DNA of 64,000 bases from an uncultured Thiothrix sp. (GTDB lineage: Bacteria; Pseudomonadota; Gammaproteobacteria; Thiotrichales; Thiotrichaceae), in the NCBI RefSeq assembly GCF_937873765.1, contig NZ_CALMZC010000013.1, forward strand, positions 1 through 64,000, read 5' to 3'. Shown here in pieces: positions 8,230 to 16,918 of the stretch; positions within the stretch are counted from its first letter, which is position 1, and the number at the start of each line of letters is the position of its first letter. A model generated the notes under the pieces. That model ran no database searches and was not told where the DNA came from. It saw nothing but the letters and a program-made list of their open reading frames with translations. A program made the translations under genes and the position numbers.

Positions 8230-8708
8230 ATCTGTATACGCCAGAACCATTAAATACTCAACATGATTTAACTAAGTTTAATTGTGGTGAGGTCTTGTTA
8301 GACGAGTGGTTGCGGCAACGTGCTTTAAAAAATGAGGTACTAGGCGCGTCACGGACTTTTGTCGTCTGTAAAAATGCTTCTGTGGTGGGATACTACGCTT
8401 TAGCGGCGGGTTCTATTAACCATACTGAGGTGGTGAGTAAAGTAAAACGTAATATGCCTGATCCGATTCCTGCTATTATTCTAGCAAGATTAGCAGTCGA
8501 TCAATCCTGTCAAGGCCAAGGTTTAGGTTATTCATTATTGCCGGATGGGTTACTGCGTTGCCAAGCCGCTGCTGGTTACATTGGTGCTAAAGTTATTCTA
8601 GTGCATGCCTTGTCAGATAAAGCTAAAGCCTTCTATGAGTATTTTGGGTTTAGAACCTCACCGATTGATGATCGAGTGTTAATGTTGGTTCTGAGTGAGC
8701 TAGCTTAA
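8217..8708 (+). CDS. GNAT acetyltransferase toxin (TacT-like)
   Basis: A 163-residue GNAT protein. The acetyl-CoA loop (Gln-Gly-Gln-Gly-Leu-Gly, residues 101-106) follows the Arg-Leu-Ala-Val-Asp strand, and a conserved Tyr is seen in Ala-Phe-Tyr-Glu-Tyr-Phe-Gly-Phe near the C terminus. Characterised relatives (TacT, AtaT) acetylate the amino group of charged tRNAs and stop translation. Its ATG lies inside the antitoxin gene, so the two are translationally coupled. Whether this toxin is active is not shown by sequence alone. Confidence 0.88.
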   Translation: MGKINLYTPEPLNTQHDLTKFNCGEVLLDEWLRQRALKNEVLGASRTFVVCKNASVVGYYALAAGSINHTEVVSKVKRNMPDPIPAIILARLAVDQSCQGQGLGYSLLPDGLLRCQAAAGYIGAKVILVHALSDKAKAFYEYFGFRTSPIDDRVLMLVLSELA

Positions 8709-8830
8709 CTTTTTTACTGCCTGCTATAGTTTTTTTATGTAAGCATGATTTGTATAATAAGTGTTCAGGAAAAATAGTTTGTCTAAAACTATGACGATTG
8801 AATAGATAAATTCTTTGAGTGTTTTATTCT

Positions 8831-9823
8831 ATGGTTGGTCATCTAAAATATGATATTGCCCTTTCTTTTGCTGGAGAGGATCGGCAATATGTAGATCAAG
8901 TAGCTACTTTGCTTAGAGATTCTGGGGTGAGTGTGTTCTATGATCGTTTTGAAGAAGCTAATCTATGGGGAAAAAACTTATATGATTATCTTGTAGACAT
9001 TTATAAAAGTAAAACTAAGTATACTATCATGTTTATTTCCACTCATTATGCTAAGAAGTTGTGGACGAATCATGAAAGACAAGCCATGCAAGCTAGCGCT
9101 TTTAGTGAGAGCCAGGAGTATATTCTTCCAGCAAGATTCGATGATACGCCTATACCCGGCGTTCTTCCTACCATTGGTTATATTTCGCTAATTGATTTAA
9201 AACCTGCTGAATTTGTCAAAATTATTCAAAAAAAACTAGTTATAAATAATTGTAGTATTCCATCCGAATCGCATCGGACGGGTCTGTTAGCCACATCTAT
9301 ATCTAGGTTGGGCCAGTTCAAAAGTACAATAAGAGTCCTGAATATTGATGGTGATCCTATATGCAATGCTAAATTAATGGTTCTTGCAAGCAATAAAACG
9401 ACTAAAGAAGCTTATACTTCATCTGCTGGCTTAGCAGTCTTCGATTTGCCAGTTAGAAGAAAGTATACAGTCTTGTTTGCTCATCCTGATTATCGGGGAG
9501 CTATTTATGAAGACTGGGATCCTGACGATGATTTAGTTTTGGATTTGGCTTTGGATAAAAAAGATGTAGTAGGCTCTATGGTATTTAATCAGTATGGGCA
9601 ATTGCCTAATCTTAAGGGTTATCTTCAACCTATATTAGATAGTATTAATAGAACATATTTATATGCAAATAATATTGCAATCAATGGAGGTTTGACACAA
9701 CCAGTTTATTTCAAACTTAATGAAGCTATAACTTTAGAAGATGCAGAAGGATCAATTGTTAAAATTGAAATTTTATATATTCAAGGTGTTACATGTTTGA
9801 TTAACTATTCAAAAGCTCATTAA
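8831..9823 (+). CDS. TIR-domain protein with carboxypeptidase-regulatory-like domain
   Basis: About 330 residues from ATG 8831; a GTG at 8819 would add four. Residues 5-135 form a TIR domain, with Asp-Ile-Ala-Leu-Ser-Phe-Ala-Gly-Glu-Asp at the first strand, Val-Phe-Tyr-Asp near 35 and Trp78-x3-Glu82 at the place of the catalytic glutamate of NAD-cleaving TIRs. Residues about 157-240 resemble a carboxypeptidase-regulatory (Ig-like) fold, and the last 80 residues are unrecognised. The gene is AT-rich and has no co-directional partner. Bacterial TIR proteins are often antiphage effectors, but no sensor gene is adjacent here. Confidence 0.75.
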   Translation: MVGHLKYDIALSFAGEDRQYVDQVATLLRDSGVSVFYDRFEEANLWGKNLYDYLVDIYKSKTKYTIMFISTHYAKKLWTNHERQAMQASAFSESQEYILPARFDDTPIPGVLPTIGYISLIDLKPAEFVKIIQKKLVINNCSIPSESHRTGLLATSISRLGQFKSTIRVLNIDGDPICNAKLMVLASNKTTKEAYTSSAGLAVFDLPVRRKYTVLFAHPDYRGAIYEDWDPDDDLVLDLALDKKDVVGSMVFNQYGQLPNLKGYLQPILDSINRTYLYANNIAINGGLTQPVYFKLNEAITLEDAEGSIVKIEILYIQGVTCLINYSKAH

Positions 9824-9836
9824 TTGCGAATAAGTT

Positions 9837-10523
9837 TTAATATAGCGCTTTCTCTTTTAAAAACTGCTGCGTAATCTCCGCAGTTTGGCGAATATGCGTC
9901 TCAGTTTCCTTACATAGCGTATTCGCGTCCCGTGCTAGAGCCGCTTCATAAATCCGCTGATGTTCCAAATGGACATCGCGCATCCCTAAATTCGCTACCA
10001 ATGAAATATTCCGATACCGCTTATGTTGATCGTAAAGAATATTGTAAAAGTGCAGTAACCACTTGGAAGTACAAGCGGAGATTAAGGCCCAATGGAAATC
10101 ATGATTACGCTGCTCCCAAGTTTCTAAATGGGCAAATAAATCTAATTCTTCGATTTTGCTGAGTTGGTAGTAGGTCGCAACCACTCGTGATTCCCAATCA
10201 TCTTTACCGTGCTGGATGCTATTACGCAGTGCTTTTAATTCCATGGTCACGCGCAGTTCGGTGACATCATCCAAATCTTCCGGTGAAATAGGCGAGACGC
10301 GAAAGCCACGTTGGCCTTCGGTAATCACGAAACCATCCGAGCTTAAGCGGCTTAAGGCTTCACGTAGCGGGGTGGCCCCGACATTATATTCGGCACGCAG
10401 ATGTTCAATTTTTAGTTTGCTCTCTGGTGCGAGTTTGCCGTCGATAATATCGGCACGTAATTGTCCATAGACATAGTCGGTTAACGTCTTCGGTACAGAG
10501 TCGACAGGCTGTAGGCTGGTCAT
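9837..10523 (-). CDS. GntR-family (FCD) transcriptional regulator
   Basis: About 228 residues from ATG 10523 (ATG 10541 would add six). The N-terminal winged helix-turn-helix (Gly-Ala-Thr-Pro-Leu-Arg-Glu-Ala-Leu) and an all-helical FCD ligand domain with metal-binding type His residues (His-Asp-Phe-His region and a C-terminal Glu-Thr-His) are clear. GntR repressors such as AphS and BphS control aromatic catabolism in other proteobacteria. This gene sits between the two pathway blocks, so repression of the dmpC operon is a reasonable inference. It ends 13 bases from the convergent TIR gene. Confidence 0.85.
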   Translation of the reverse strand: MTSLQPVDSVPKTLTDYVYGQLRADIIDGKLAPESKLKIEHLRAEYNVGATPLREALSRLSSDGFVITEGQRGFRVSPISPEDLDDVTELRVTMELKALRNSIQHGKDDWESRVVATYYQLSKIEELDLFAHLETWEQRNHDFHWALISACTSKWLLHFYNILYDQHKRYRNISLVANLGMRDVHLEHQRIYEAALARDANTLCKETETHIRQTAEITQQFLKEKALY

Positions 10524-10557
10524 AAAAAGTGTAAGAGCCATCAAAGATAATGGCGCG

Positions 10558-10596
10558 ATTATAGCAACAAGCCAACTGACTGGGACAGTCAGTTGG
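10558..10596 (-). promoter_or_regulatory. Perfect palindrome and -10-like box upstream of the GntR gene
   Basis: CCAACTGACTG (10572-10582) and CAGTCAGTTGG (10586-10596) are perfect 11-bp arms with a three-base spacer. On the minus strand a TATAAT lies just downstream (10563-10558). The palindrome follows the end of the OmpA-like gene, so it may be that gene's terminator, but it lacks a clear T tract. It could instead be an operator for the GntR gene. Confidence 0.45.
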
Positions 10597-10638
10597 GGTT
10601 TTATCCGAAGGCTGTGGCTTTAGGTGTTGAAGCTAGGG

Positions 10639-11391
10639 TTATTGAATCACAGAAATTTCAATACGCTGACTCTTCTTAGCTGCAGCTACTGTTTTGTCAG
10701 GAGAAGGACGCTTGCCCATGCCCATAATGGTGATCCGTTTACCGTTTATACCAGCTTTGACAAGGTTTTCACCTAAAGCCTGAGCACGCATTAAGGATAA
10801 GTCATCGCTATTCTTATGCTTTGCACTGGTTTCAGTGGTGTAAGTAGTGATCAAGAAGTTCGCTTCTGAGTAGTGTACTAATAAAGCTGCCAGCATTAGC
10901 ATTTTGGCCTCAGAGTTTTTGGTTAACTTAGTGGTTTTGGCTTCAAAATTGATGCCATCGATCCCCACGGGTGTTTCTAAGGTTTTATTCTCTAAGTAGG
11001 TTTGCAGTTTAGCTTCAGGGCTACCCGGGGCTAATTCGAGTTTATTGATAATACGGGTTGTTGACTGAGCTAGCTGAGTTGTTTCTGTGGTCGTAGTGCT
11101 AAGTGTAATGTTAGCTTTCACAAGGCCAGGAGGCGGTGGAAGGGTATTAGCAGTAGTAGGGGTGGCTTCGATTGTGGAGGCAAGAGCTTGTGCATTGCCT
11201 GTGCTGGCTAAACTATTAGATTGAAGGGTACTGTTGGTAGTGTGCTTAGCTAAAATGGGTATGGCCTGCTGCTCACTCTGCCAAGGATTTAAATACCAAT
11301 AAACTAGCCCAAAAGAGAGTAAGACTAACCCAGCGATAAGACCTTCTTGGGTTGAGGTCAGCCCCTTAGTTCTTTGGGAGTTTTCTGCCAT
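10639..11391 (-). CDS. Inner-membrane-anchored OmpA-like domain protein
   Basis: A 250-residue protein from ATG 11391, chosen because GGAAGG lies about six bases upstream. One membrane helix spans roughly residues 18-35, then comes a Thr/Ser/Ala-rich linker to about 120. The C-terminal OmpA/MotB-like domain carries the family's Arg-Ala-x-Ala-Leu and C-terminal Ser-Gln-Arg-Ile-Glu-Ile pattern. Such domains bind peptidoglycan. Nothing ties it to phenol metabolism, and its insertion between dmp blocks looks incidental. Confidence 0.75.
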   Translation of the reverse strand: MAENSQRTKGLTSTQEGLIAGLVLLSFGLVYWYLNPWQSEQQAIPILAKHTTNSTLQSNSLASTGNAQALASTIEATPTTANTLPPPPGLVKANITLSTTTTETTQLAQSTTRIINKLELAPGSPEAKLQTYLENKTLETPVGIDGINFEAKTTKLTKNSEAKMLMLAALLVHYSEANFLITTYTTETSAKHKNSDDLSLMRAQALGENLVKAGINGKRITIMGMGKRPSPDKTVAAAKKSQRIEISVIQ

Positions 11392-11601
11392 AGTCACCTT
11401 CCATTTTGATTAGCTTGGGGTGTTACACATGCAATACGTACGTGAGCAACCTCAGTTTAGGTTGTTGCTCGAAAGACTCAGGGAGATTGTGGATACCCGT
11501 ATCTGAGTGTAGAAAAAATTTATAGGCTTTGGGTAGTGGTTAGTTGTTTTTTGACAAAAAAATTAACAATTATTTTCTACTTCCTGAGGTTATATTAAAA
11601 A

Positions 11602-11643
11602 TATCGACAAAAATATTGAATATCGACAAAATTCTTGTATGCT
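11602..11643 (+). promoter_or_regulatory. Promoter of the dmpC operon with direct-repeat operator half-sites
   Basis: TATCGACAAA occurs at 11602-11611 and again at 11621-11630, 19 bp apart. A sigma-70-like promoter can be drawn with TTGAAT (11616-11621) and TATGCT (11638-11643), 16 bp apart, so the second repeat would sit between -35 and -10. This geometry fits repression. No -24/-12 element is seen here, so the second catabolic block seems not to depend directly on sigma-54. Confidence 0.5.
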
Positions 11644-11672
11644 AAATCCATTCAAATCGGAGGACTGTGCCC

Positions 11673-13133
11673 ATGCAAGAATTCAAAAATTTCATCAATG
11701 GCGAATACGTCGGCTCTGCATCCGGCAAAACATTCGCCAACATCAATCCAGCTACCAATCAGCAAATCGGTATAGTATACGAAGCGGGCAAATCCGAAGT
11801 GGATCAAGCCGTAGCCGCTGCCAAAGCCGCACTCAAAGGTCCTTGGGGCAAAATGCCTGTTGCGGAACGTATGGCAATCCTACACAAAGTCGCTGATGGT
11901 ATTAATGCACGCTTTAATGAGTTTCTTGAGGCTGAGTGTCTGGACACAGGCAAACCTAAATCATTAGCTTCACACGTTGATATTCCACGCGGTGCTGCTA
12001 ATTTCAAAATCTTTGCAGATCTCGTGAAAAATGTTCCTACCGAAAGCTTTATGCTTGATACACCGGATGGTAAAGGCGCATTGAATTATGCGGTGCGTCG
12101 CCCTAAAGGCGTTATTGCTGTCATTAGCCCTTGGAATCTACCTTTATTATTAATGACTTGGAAAGTAGGTCCTGCACTAGCCTGTGGTAACACGGTTGTC
12201 GTTAAACCCTCTGAAGAAACCCCTCGCACTACCACTTTACTGGGTGAAGTAATGAATGCGGCAGGTGTACCTAAAGGCGTTTATAACGTCGTACATGGTT
12301 TTGGTCCTAATTCAGCGGGCGAATTTTTAACGACGCATCCTGATGTAGATGGCATTACCTTTACAGGCGAAACTCGTACCGGAGCTGCGATTGTTAAAGC
12401 CAGCGCTGATCATATTCGCCATGTGTCATTTGAACTCGGTGGTAAAAATCCAGCCGTCGTCTTTGCAGATTGCGATATGGATAAAGCGATTGAAGGCACA
12501 ATGCGCTCGGTATTCGCTAACTGCGGTCAAGTGTGCTTAGGGACTGAGCGCGTGTATGTAGAACGTCCGATTTTTGATGAATTCCTCAAGCGCTTAAAAG
12601 CAGGTGCTGAAAGTATGCAACTGGGTGCTTGGGATGATGCGTGTACGTCAATGGGACCACTCATTAGTAAAGAACATCAAAGCAAAGTGTTGTCTTACTA
12701 CCAAAAAGCAGTGGATGAGGGTGCAACTGTAGTCACGGGTGGCGGCATACCTACTATGCAAGGCGCTTTAGCTGATGGTAATTGGGTACAGCCTACCATT
12801 TGGACAGGATTACCTGAAACGGCTTCGGTCGTTAAAGATGAAGTCTTTGGTCCCTGCTGCCACGTACGCCCCTTTGACTCCGAAGATGAAGTGATAGCTC
12901 TTGCCAATGACACTAAATACGGTTTAGCGGCGGCGATTTGGACAGAAAATGTGACTCGTGCCCACAGAGTGGCTGCTCAAATGGAAGCCGGTATTGTATG
13001 GGTAAATTCTTGGTTCTTACGTGATTTGCGTACTCCCTTCGGTGGTATGAAGCATTCTGGCATTGGACGCGAAGGTGGCGTGCACTCGCTAGAGTTCTAC
13101 ACTGAATTGCAAAATATTTGCGTCAAATTATAA
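11673..13133 (+). CDS. dmpC: 2-hydroxymuconate semialdehyde dehydrogenase
   Basis: This 486-residue NAD-dependent aldehyde dehydrogenase (DmpC/XylG) oxidises the ring-cleavage product to 2-hydroxymuconate (4-oxalocrotonate enol). Family residues visible include Phe-Glu-Leu-Gly-Gly-Lys-Asn-Pro with the general-base Glu near 252, and the catalytic Cys in Gly-Gln-Val-Cys near 286. I chose ATG 11673, with GGAGG at 11659-11663. A GTG in frame at 11667 overlaps the ribosome-site spacing. It opens the second catabolic block. Confidence 0.92.
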   Translation: MQEFKNFINGEYVGSASGKTFANINPATNQQIGIVYEAGKSEVDQAVAAAKAALKGPWGKMPVAERMAILHKVADGINARFNEFLEAECLDTGKPKSLASHVDIPRGAANFKIFADLVKNVPTESFMLDTPDGKGALNYAVRRPKGVIAVISPWNLPLLLMTWKVGPALACGNTVVVKPSEETPRTTTLLGEVMNAAGVPKGVYNVVHGFGPNSAGEFLTTHPDVDGITFTGETRTGAAIVKASADHIRHVSFELGGKNPAVVFADCDMDKAIEGTMRSVFANCGQVCLGTERVYVERPIFDEFLKRLKAGAESMQLGAWDDACTSMGPLISKEHQSKVLSYYQKAVDEGATVVTGGGIPTMQGALADGNWVQPTIWTGLPETASVVKDEVFGPCCHVRPFDSEDEVIALANDTKYGLAAAIWTENVTRAHRVAAQMEAGIVWVNSWFLRDLRTPFGGMKHSGIGREGGVHSLEFYTELQNICVKL

Positions 13134-13143
13134 GGAAGTACTC

Positions 13144-13938
13144 ATGCTACAAACTACGCAAATTAGCGCTTATGCCGATGAGCTTTATACTGCTTTACGT
13201 GAGCGGCAGATGGTTCAGCCGTTTTCAGAGCGCACGCCCGAAATGACGGTGGAAGATGCCTATGCGGTATCGAACCTGCTCCTAGACAAACGTATTCAGC
13301 TCGATGGTGAAAAAGTTATTGGCAAAAAAATCGGTGTGACTAGCCAAGCCGTCATGAAAATGCTCAATGTCTATCAACCCGATTTTGGTTATCTCACAGA
13401 TGCCATGGTGGTGGATGAAAGCGAAGCTTTATCAGTCAGTACCAAAATGATTCAACCGCGTGCTGAGGGTGAAATCGCCTTTGTACTCAAACGCGATTTA
13501 ATCGGCCCCGGAGTCACGGCGAGTGATGTATTGCGGGCTACTGATTTTGTCGTGCCCTGCTTTGAAATTGTCGACTCTCGTATTAAAGACTGGAAAATCA
13601 AAATCCAAGACACCGTTGCTGATAACGCTTCCTGTGGTTATTTCCTCTTAGGCTCACAAGCAGCTGATCCACGCAAAGTGGACTTATCCACTTGTGGCAT
13701 GGTGATGGAAATGAATGGTCAAGTGGTCGCAACCGGTGCAGGTGCGGCGGCTCTAGGTTCCTCACCCATTAGCTGTGTGGTGTGGCTGGCGAATACCTTA
13801 GGTCGTTTTGGTGTGCCTTTAAAAGCAGGTGAAGTGATTTTATCGGGCGCTCTAGTGCCACTCCAACCCGTCAAAGCGGGGGATTATATGAGTGTCAGTA
13901 TTGGTGGAATCGGTCGCACCGCAGTGCGCTTTGAATAG
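13144..13938 (+). CDS. dmpE: 2-hydroxypenta-2,4-dienoate hydratase
   Basis: A 264-residue member of the fumarylacetoacetase-like hydratase/decarboxylase family. It adds water to 2-hydroxypentadienoate to form 4-hydroxy-2-oxovalerate. It is clearly paralogous to the product at 15877: shared features are the Lys-Lys-Ile-Gly-Val-Thr segment, an acidic metal-binding stretch and Ala-Asp-Asn-Ala-Ser. The assignment as hydratase rests on position next to dmpC and dmpF, as in Pseudomonas. Translation begins 10 bases after dmpC. Confidence 0.88.
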   Translation: MLQTTQISAYADELYTALRERQMVQPFSERTPEMTVEDAYAVSNLLLDKRIQLDGEKVIGKKIGVTSQAVMKMLNVYQPDFGYLTDAMVVDESEALSVSTKMIQPRAEGEIAFVLKRDLIGPGVTASDVLRATDFVVPCFEIVDSRIKDWKIKIQDTVADNASCGYFLLGSQAADPRKVDLSTCGMVMEMNGQVVATGAGAAALGSSPISCVVWLANTLGRFGVPLKAGEVILSGALVPLQPVKAGDYMSVSIGGIGRTAVRFE

Positions 13939-13951
13939 GAGGATAGGATAA

Positions 13952-14836
13952 ATGGCAAAAATTCGTTGTGCACTGATTGGACCGGGCAATATCGGCACGG
14001 ACTTATTGTATAAATTAAAGCGTAGTGAAGTACTAGAACCTGTGTGGATGGTAGGTATTGACCCCACTTCCGATGGTTTAGCTCGTGCTCGCGATATGGG
14101 TCTAAAAACCACGCATGAAGGTATTGATGGTCTAATTTCTCATATTGAAGCAGACAATATTCAAATTGCCTTCGATGCCACATCTGCCTATGCCCATGCG
14201 GAAACCTCACGTAAATTGACTGAAAAAGGCGTGAAGGTCATTGACCTTACCCCAGCCGCAATTGGCCCTTTCTGCGTGCCTCCCGTGAATCTATTGGATC
14301 ACCTCAATAAAGGCGAAGAAAACGTCAATATGGTGACGTGTGGCGGTCAAGCCACTATCCCAATGGTATTTGCGGTGAGTCGGGTGCAGCCTGTGCGTTA
14401 TGGCGAAATCGTAGCAACCGTTGCCTCTAAATCAGCAGGCCCTGGTACGCGTAAAAATATTGATGAGTTTACCCAAACCACATCGGGTGCGATTGAAAAA
14501 GTCGGTCAAGCCAAAAAAGGTAAAGCCATTATTATCCTCAATCCGGCTGAGCCGCCATTGATGATGCGTGACACCATTCACTGCATTACCGAAACCGAAC
14601 CGAATCAAGATGCAATTATAGAGTCAGTCAAAGCCATGGAAGCCGAGGTACAAAAATATGTACCTGGTTATCGTGTCAAAGAAGGCCCCGTGTTTGATGG
14701 TAATCGCGTGAGTGTGTATGTTGAAGTCCGTGGACGAGGTGACTATCTACCGGAATATGCAGGCAATCTCGATATTATGACCGCTGCTGCTGCACGCACG
14801 GCTGAAATGTTCGCTGAACAAATGCTAAAAGCCTAA
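13952..14836 (+). CDS. dmpF: Acetaldehyde dehydrogenase (acylating)
   Basis: This 294-residue protein converts the aldolase product acetaldehyde to acetyl-CoA using NAD and CoA. The N-terminal Gly-Pro-Gly-Asn-Ile-Gly nucleotide loop (residues 10-15) and the catalytic Cys in Val-Thr-Cys-Gly-Gly-Gln near residue 130 are visible. In this family it forms a complex with DmpG that channels acetaldehyde between active sites. It has a GGAGGA ribosome site and lies 12 bases before dmpG. Confidence 0.93.
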   Translation: MAKIRCALIGPGNIGTDLLYKLKRSEVLEPVWMVGIDPTSDGLARARDMGLKTTHEGIDGLISHIEADNIQIAFDATSAYAHAETSRKLTEKGVKVIDLTPAAIGPFCVPPVNLLDHLNKGEENVNMVTCGGQATIPMVFAVSRVQPVRYGEIVATVASKSAGPGTRKNIDEFTQTTSGAIEKVGQAKKGKAIIILNPAEPPLMMRDTIHCITETEPNQDAIIESVKAMEAEVQKYVPGYRVKEGPVFDGNRVSVYVEVRGRGDYLPEYAGNLDIMTAAAARTAEMFAEQMLKA

Positions 14837-14848
14837 GGAGTATCCACA

Positions 14849-15874
14849 ATGAATCTAAAAGGTAAAAAAATTCGTTTGCACGATATGTCCTTACGCGATG
14901 GCATGCATTCGATCAGACATCAGTTCACCTTGCAAAACATGGTCGATTTGTCGCAAGCACTCGATCGAGCGGGCGTACCTTTAATTGAAGTCACGCATGG
15001 GGACGGTATATCAGGTTCATCCGTAAACTATGGCTTTGGTCTGCATACCGATAAAGAGTACTTGGAAGCCGTTATTCCCAAACTCACCCAAGCTAAAGTA
15101 TCTATCCTCATGCTCCCCGGCATTGGTACAATTGAAGACTTGAAAATGGTGCAAGATTTAGGTGTGCACACTATTCGTGTAGCGACGCATTGCACCGAAG
15201 CAGATGTCTCCGAGCAGCATATTAAGTACTGCGCTAAACATGGGTTTGACACCGTAGGCTTTTTAATGATGAGCCATATGGTTACACCCGAAAAGATTCT
15301 GGAACAAGCCAAACTCATGTATGGCTTTGGGGCAAACTGCCTCTATATGACAGATTCGGCTGGTCATATGCTGCCAGAAGACGTGAAAGCTAAAGTGACT
15401 ATTTTACGCGAGTACTTCCCTGACACTATCGAAATTGGCTTTCACGGTCATCATAATTTAGGGATGGCGATTGCTAATTCTTTAGCAGCCATTGAGGCTG
15501 GTGCTACGCGGATTGATGGCTCGGTGGCAGGCTTTGGAGCAGGCGCGGGTAATACTCCACTCGAAGTATTTAATGCTGTGTGTGATATGTATGGCATTGA
15601 GACAGGCGTGGATGTTAGCAAGCTCATGGATGCGGCTGAAGATGTAGCTGTCCCAATCATGGGTGATCAATTACCACGTATTAATCGTGATGCGTTGACT
15701 TTGGGGTATGCAGGTGTGTACTCCTCCTTCTTACTCCATGCGCGTCGTGCTGAGCAAAAATATGGTATTCCCGCGCGAGAAATTCTCTTGGAATTAGGTC
15801 GGCGCGGTACAGTGGGAGGTCAAGAAGATATGATCGAAGATGTCGCTTTAGAAATGATTAGAGCGCGAGGTTAA
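14849..15874 (+). CDS. dmpG: 4-hydroxy-2-oxovalerate aldolase
   Basis: A 341-residue metal-dependent aldolase of the HMG-CoA lyase-like TIM-barrel family. It splits 4-hydroxy-2-oxovalerate to pyruvate and acetaldehyde. The N-terminal Arg-Asp-Gly motif (residues 16-18) and the metal-binding His-Gly-His-His segment near 199 are characteristic. The product acetaldehyde is passed to DmpF. The stop codon is two bases from the next start, so the genes are tightly coupled. Confidence 0.93.
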   Translation: MNLKGKKIRLHDMSLRDGMHSIRHQFTLQNMVDLSQALDRAGVPLIEVTHGDGISGSSVNYGFGLHTDKEYLEAVIPKLTQAKVSILMLPGIGTIEDLKMVQDLGVHTIRVATHCTEADVSEQHIKYCAKHGFDTVGFLMMSHMVTPEKILEQAKLMYGFGANCLYMTDSAGHMLPEDVKAKVTILREYFPDTIEIGFHGHHNLGMAIANSLAAIEAGATRIDGSVAGFGAGAGNTPLEVFNAVCDMYGIETGVDVSKLMDAAEDVAVPIMGDQLPRINRDALTLGYAGVYSSFLLHARRAEQKYGIPAREILLELGRRGTVGGQEDMIEDVALEMIRARG

Positions 15875-15876
15875 GC

Positions 15877-16668
15877 ATGTCTACTTTAAGTCGTTCTACT
15901 ATTAATGAGCTTGCTGAACATCTCGAAAATGCTGAGCTGCAAGCCCATGATGTGAAAAAGATTACTGACGACTACCCTGATATGGATTGGGAAGATGCCT
16001 ATGATATTCAATGGGAAATTCGTCGTCGCAAAGAAGCCCGTGGCAATCGAGTCGTAGGCTTAAAGATGGGTTTAACCTCCTACGCAAAAATGAAACAAAT
16101 GGGCGTAGAGAATCCGGTTTATGCCTTTCTAGTGGATTATTTTAATGTGCCTGATGCTGGCACTGTTAAAGTATCTGAGTTGATTCACCCCAAAGTTGAA
16201 GCCGAAATTGCGATTATTACTAATAAGGAACTCAAAGGTCCCGGTTGTTCGGTAGCAGATGTATTAGCGGCTACTGAATCGGTATTGCCTGCGGTCGAAG
16301 TGATTGATTCACGATATGAAAATTTCCGTTTCGACTTAAAAAGCGTGATTGCCGACAATGCCTCCTCTGCCCGTTTTGTCACGGGGGGCAATGTCAAACG
16401 TGCCGATCAAGTGGATATGAAAACGCTGGGTGTCGTGATGGAAATTAATGGCAAAGTAGTCACTACAGGTGCGGGTGCTGCGGTACTGGGACATCCAGCC
16501 GCGAGTGTGGCGATGCTTGCCAATATGCTCGCCGAACGTGGTGAGGTGATTCCAGCAGGTACTTTCATTATGACGGGCGGCATTACTGAAGCCATTGCTG
16601 TTAAAGCGGGGGATAGTGTGTGTGTACGCTATCAAGATTTAGGCACGGTAAGCATGACATTTGTATAA
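15877..16668 (+). CDS. dmpH: 4-oxalocrotonate decarboxylase
   Basis: A 263-residue paralogue of DmpE that decarboxylates 4-oxalocrotonate to 2-hydroxypentadienoate with Mg2+. The shared Val-Gly-Leu-Lys-Met-Gly-Leu-Thr segment near residue 57, the acidic metal ligands and the Ala-Asp-Asn-Ala-Ser motif place it in the same fold. Its position before the tautomerase gene matches dmpH in the Pseudomonas operon. The decarboxylase and hydratase usually form a complex. Confidence 0.88.
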   Translation: MSTLSRSTINELAEHLENAELQAHDVKKITDDYPDMDWEDAYDIQWEIRRRKEARGNRVVGLKMGLTSYAKMKQMGVENPVYAFLVDYFNVPDAGTVKVSELIHPKVEAEIAIITNKELKGPGCSVADVLAATESVLPAVEVIDSRYENFRFDLKSVIADNASSARFVTGGNVKRADQVDMKTLGVVMEINGKVVTTGAGAAVLGHPAASVAMLANMLAERGEVIPAGTFIMTGGITEAIAVKAGDSVCVRYQDLGTVSMTFV

Positions 16669-16677
16669 GGAGCAATC

Positions 16678-16887
16678 ATGCCTTTAATTCAAGCAACGAT
16701 TTTGCAAGGCCGCAGCGTTGAGCAGAAGAATGAGTTCTTTGCACGGGTTACGCAAGTGGCGGTGGAAACTCTAAATGTGAAGCCTGAGCAAGTCCGCGTT
16801 GTCATCCATGAAGTTGCACCTGAGCATTGGTGTATTGGTGGCTTAAGTAAGGCTGAAATTGATAAGCGCGCGGCGGAGAAAGGCTAA
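16678..16887 (+). CDS. dmpI: 4-oxalocrotonate tautomerase
   Basis: A 69-codon gene whose mature product would begin with Pro after Met removal, the catalytic Pro1 of this family. Arg residues near 12 and 40 match the substrate-binding arginines. The enzyme ketonises 2-hydroxymuconate in the oxalocrotonate branch and works as a hexamer of very small subunits. It is the last enzyme gene of the second block, with the regulator following 31 bases later. Confidence 0.92.
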   Translation: MPLIQATILQGRSVEQKNEFFARVTQVAVETLNVKPEQVRVVIHEVAPEHWCIGGLSKAEIDKRAAEKG

Positions 16888-16918
16888 GCTAGCGTATGAG
16901 TCTGTAGAGGAGGACTGC

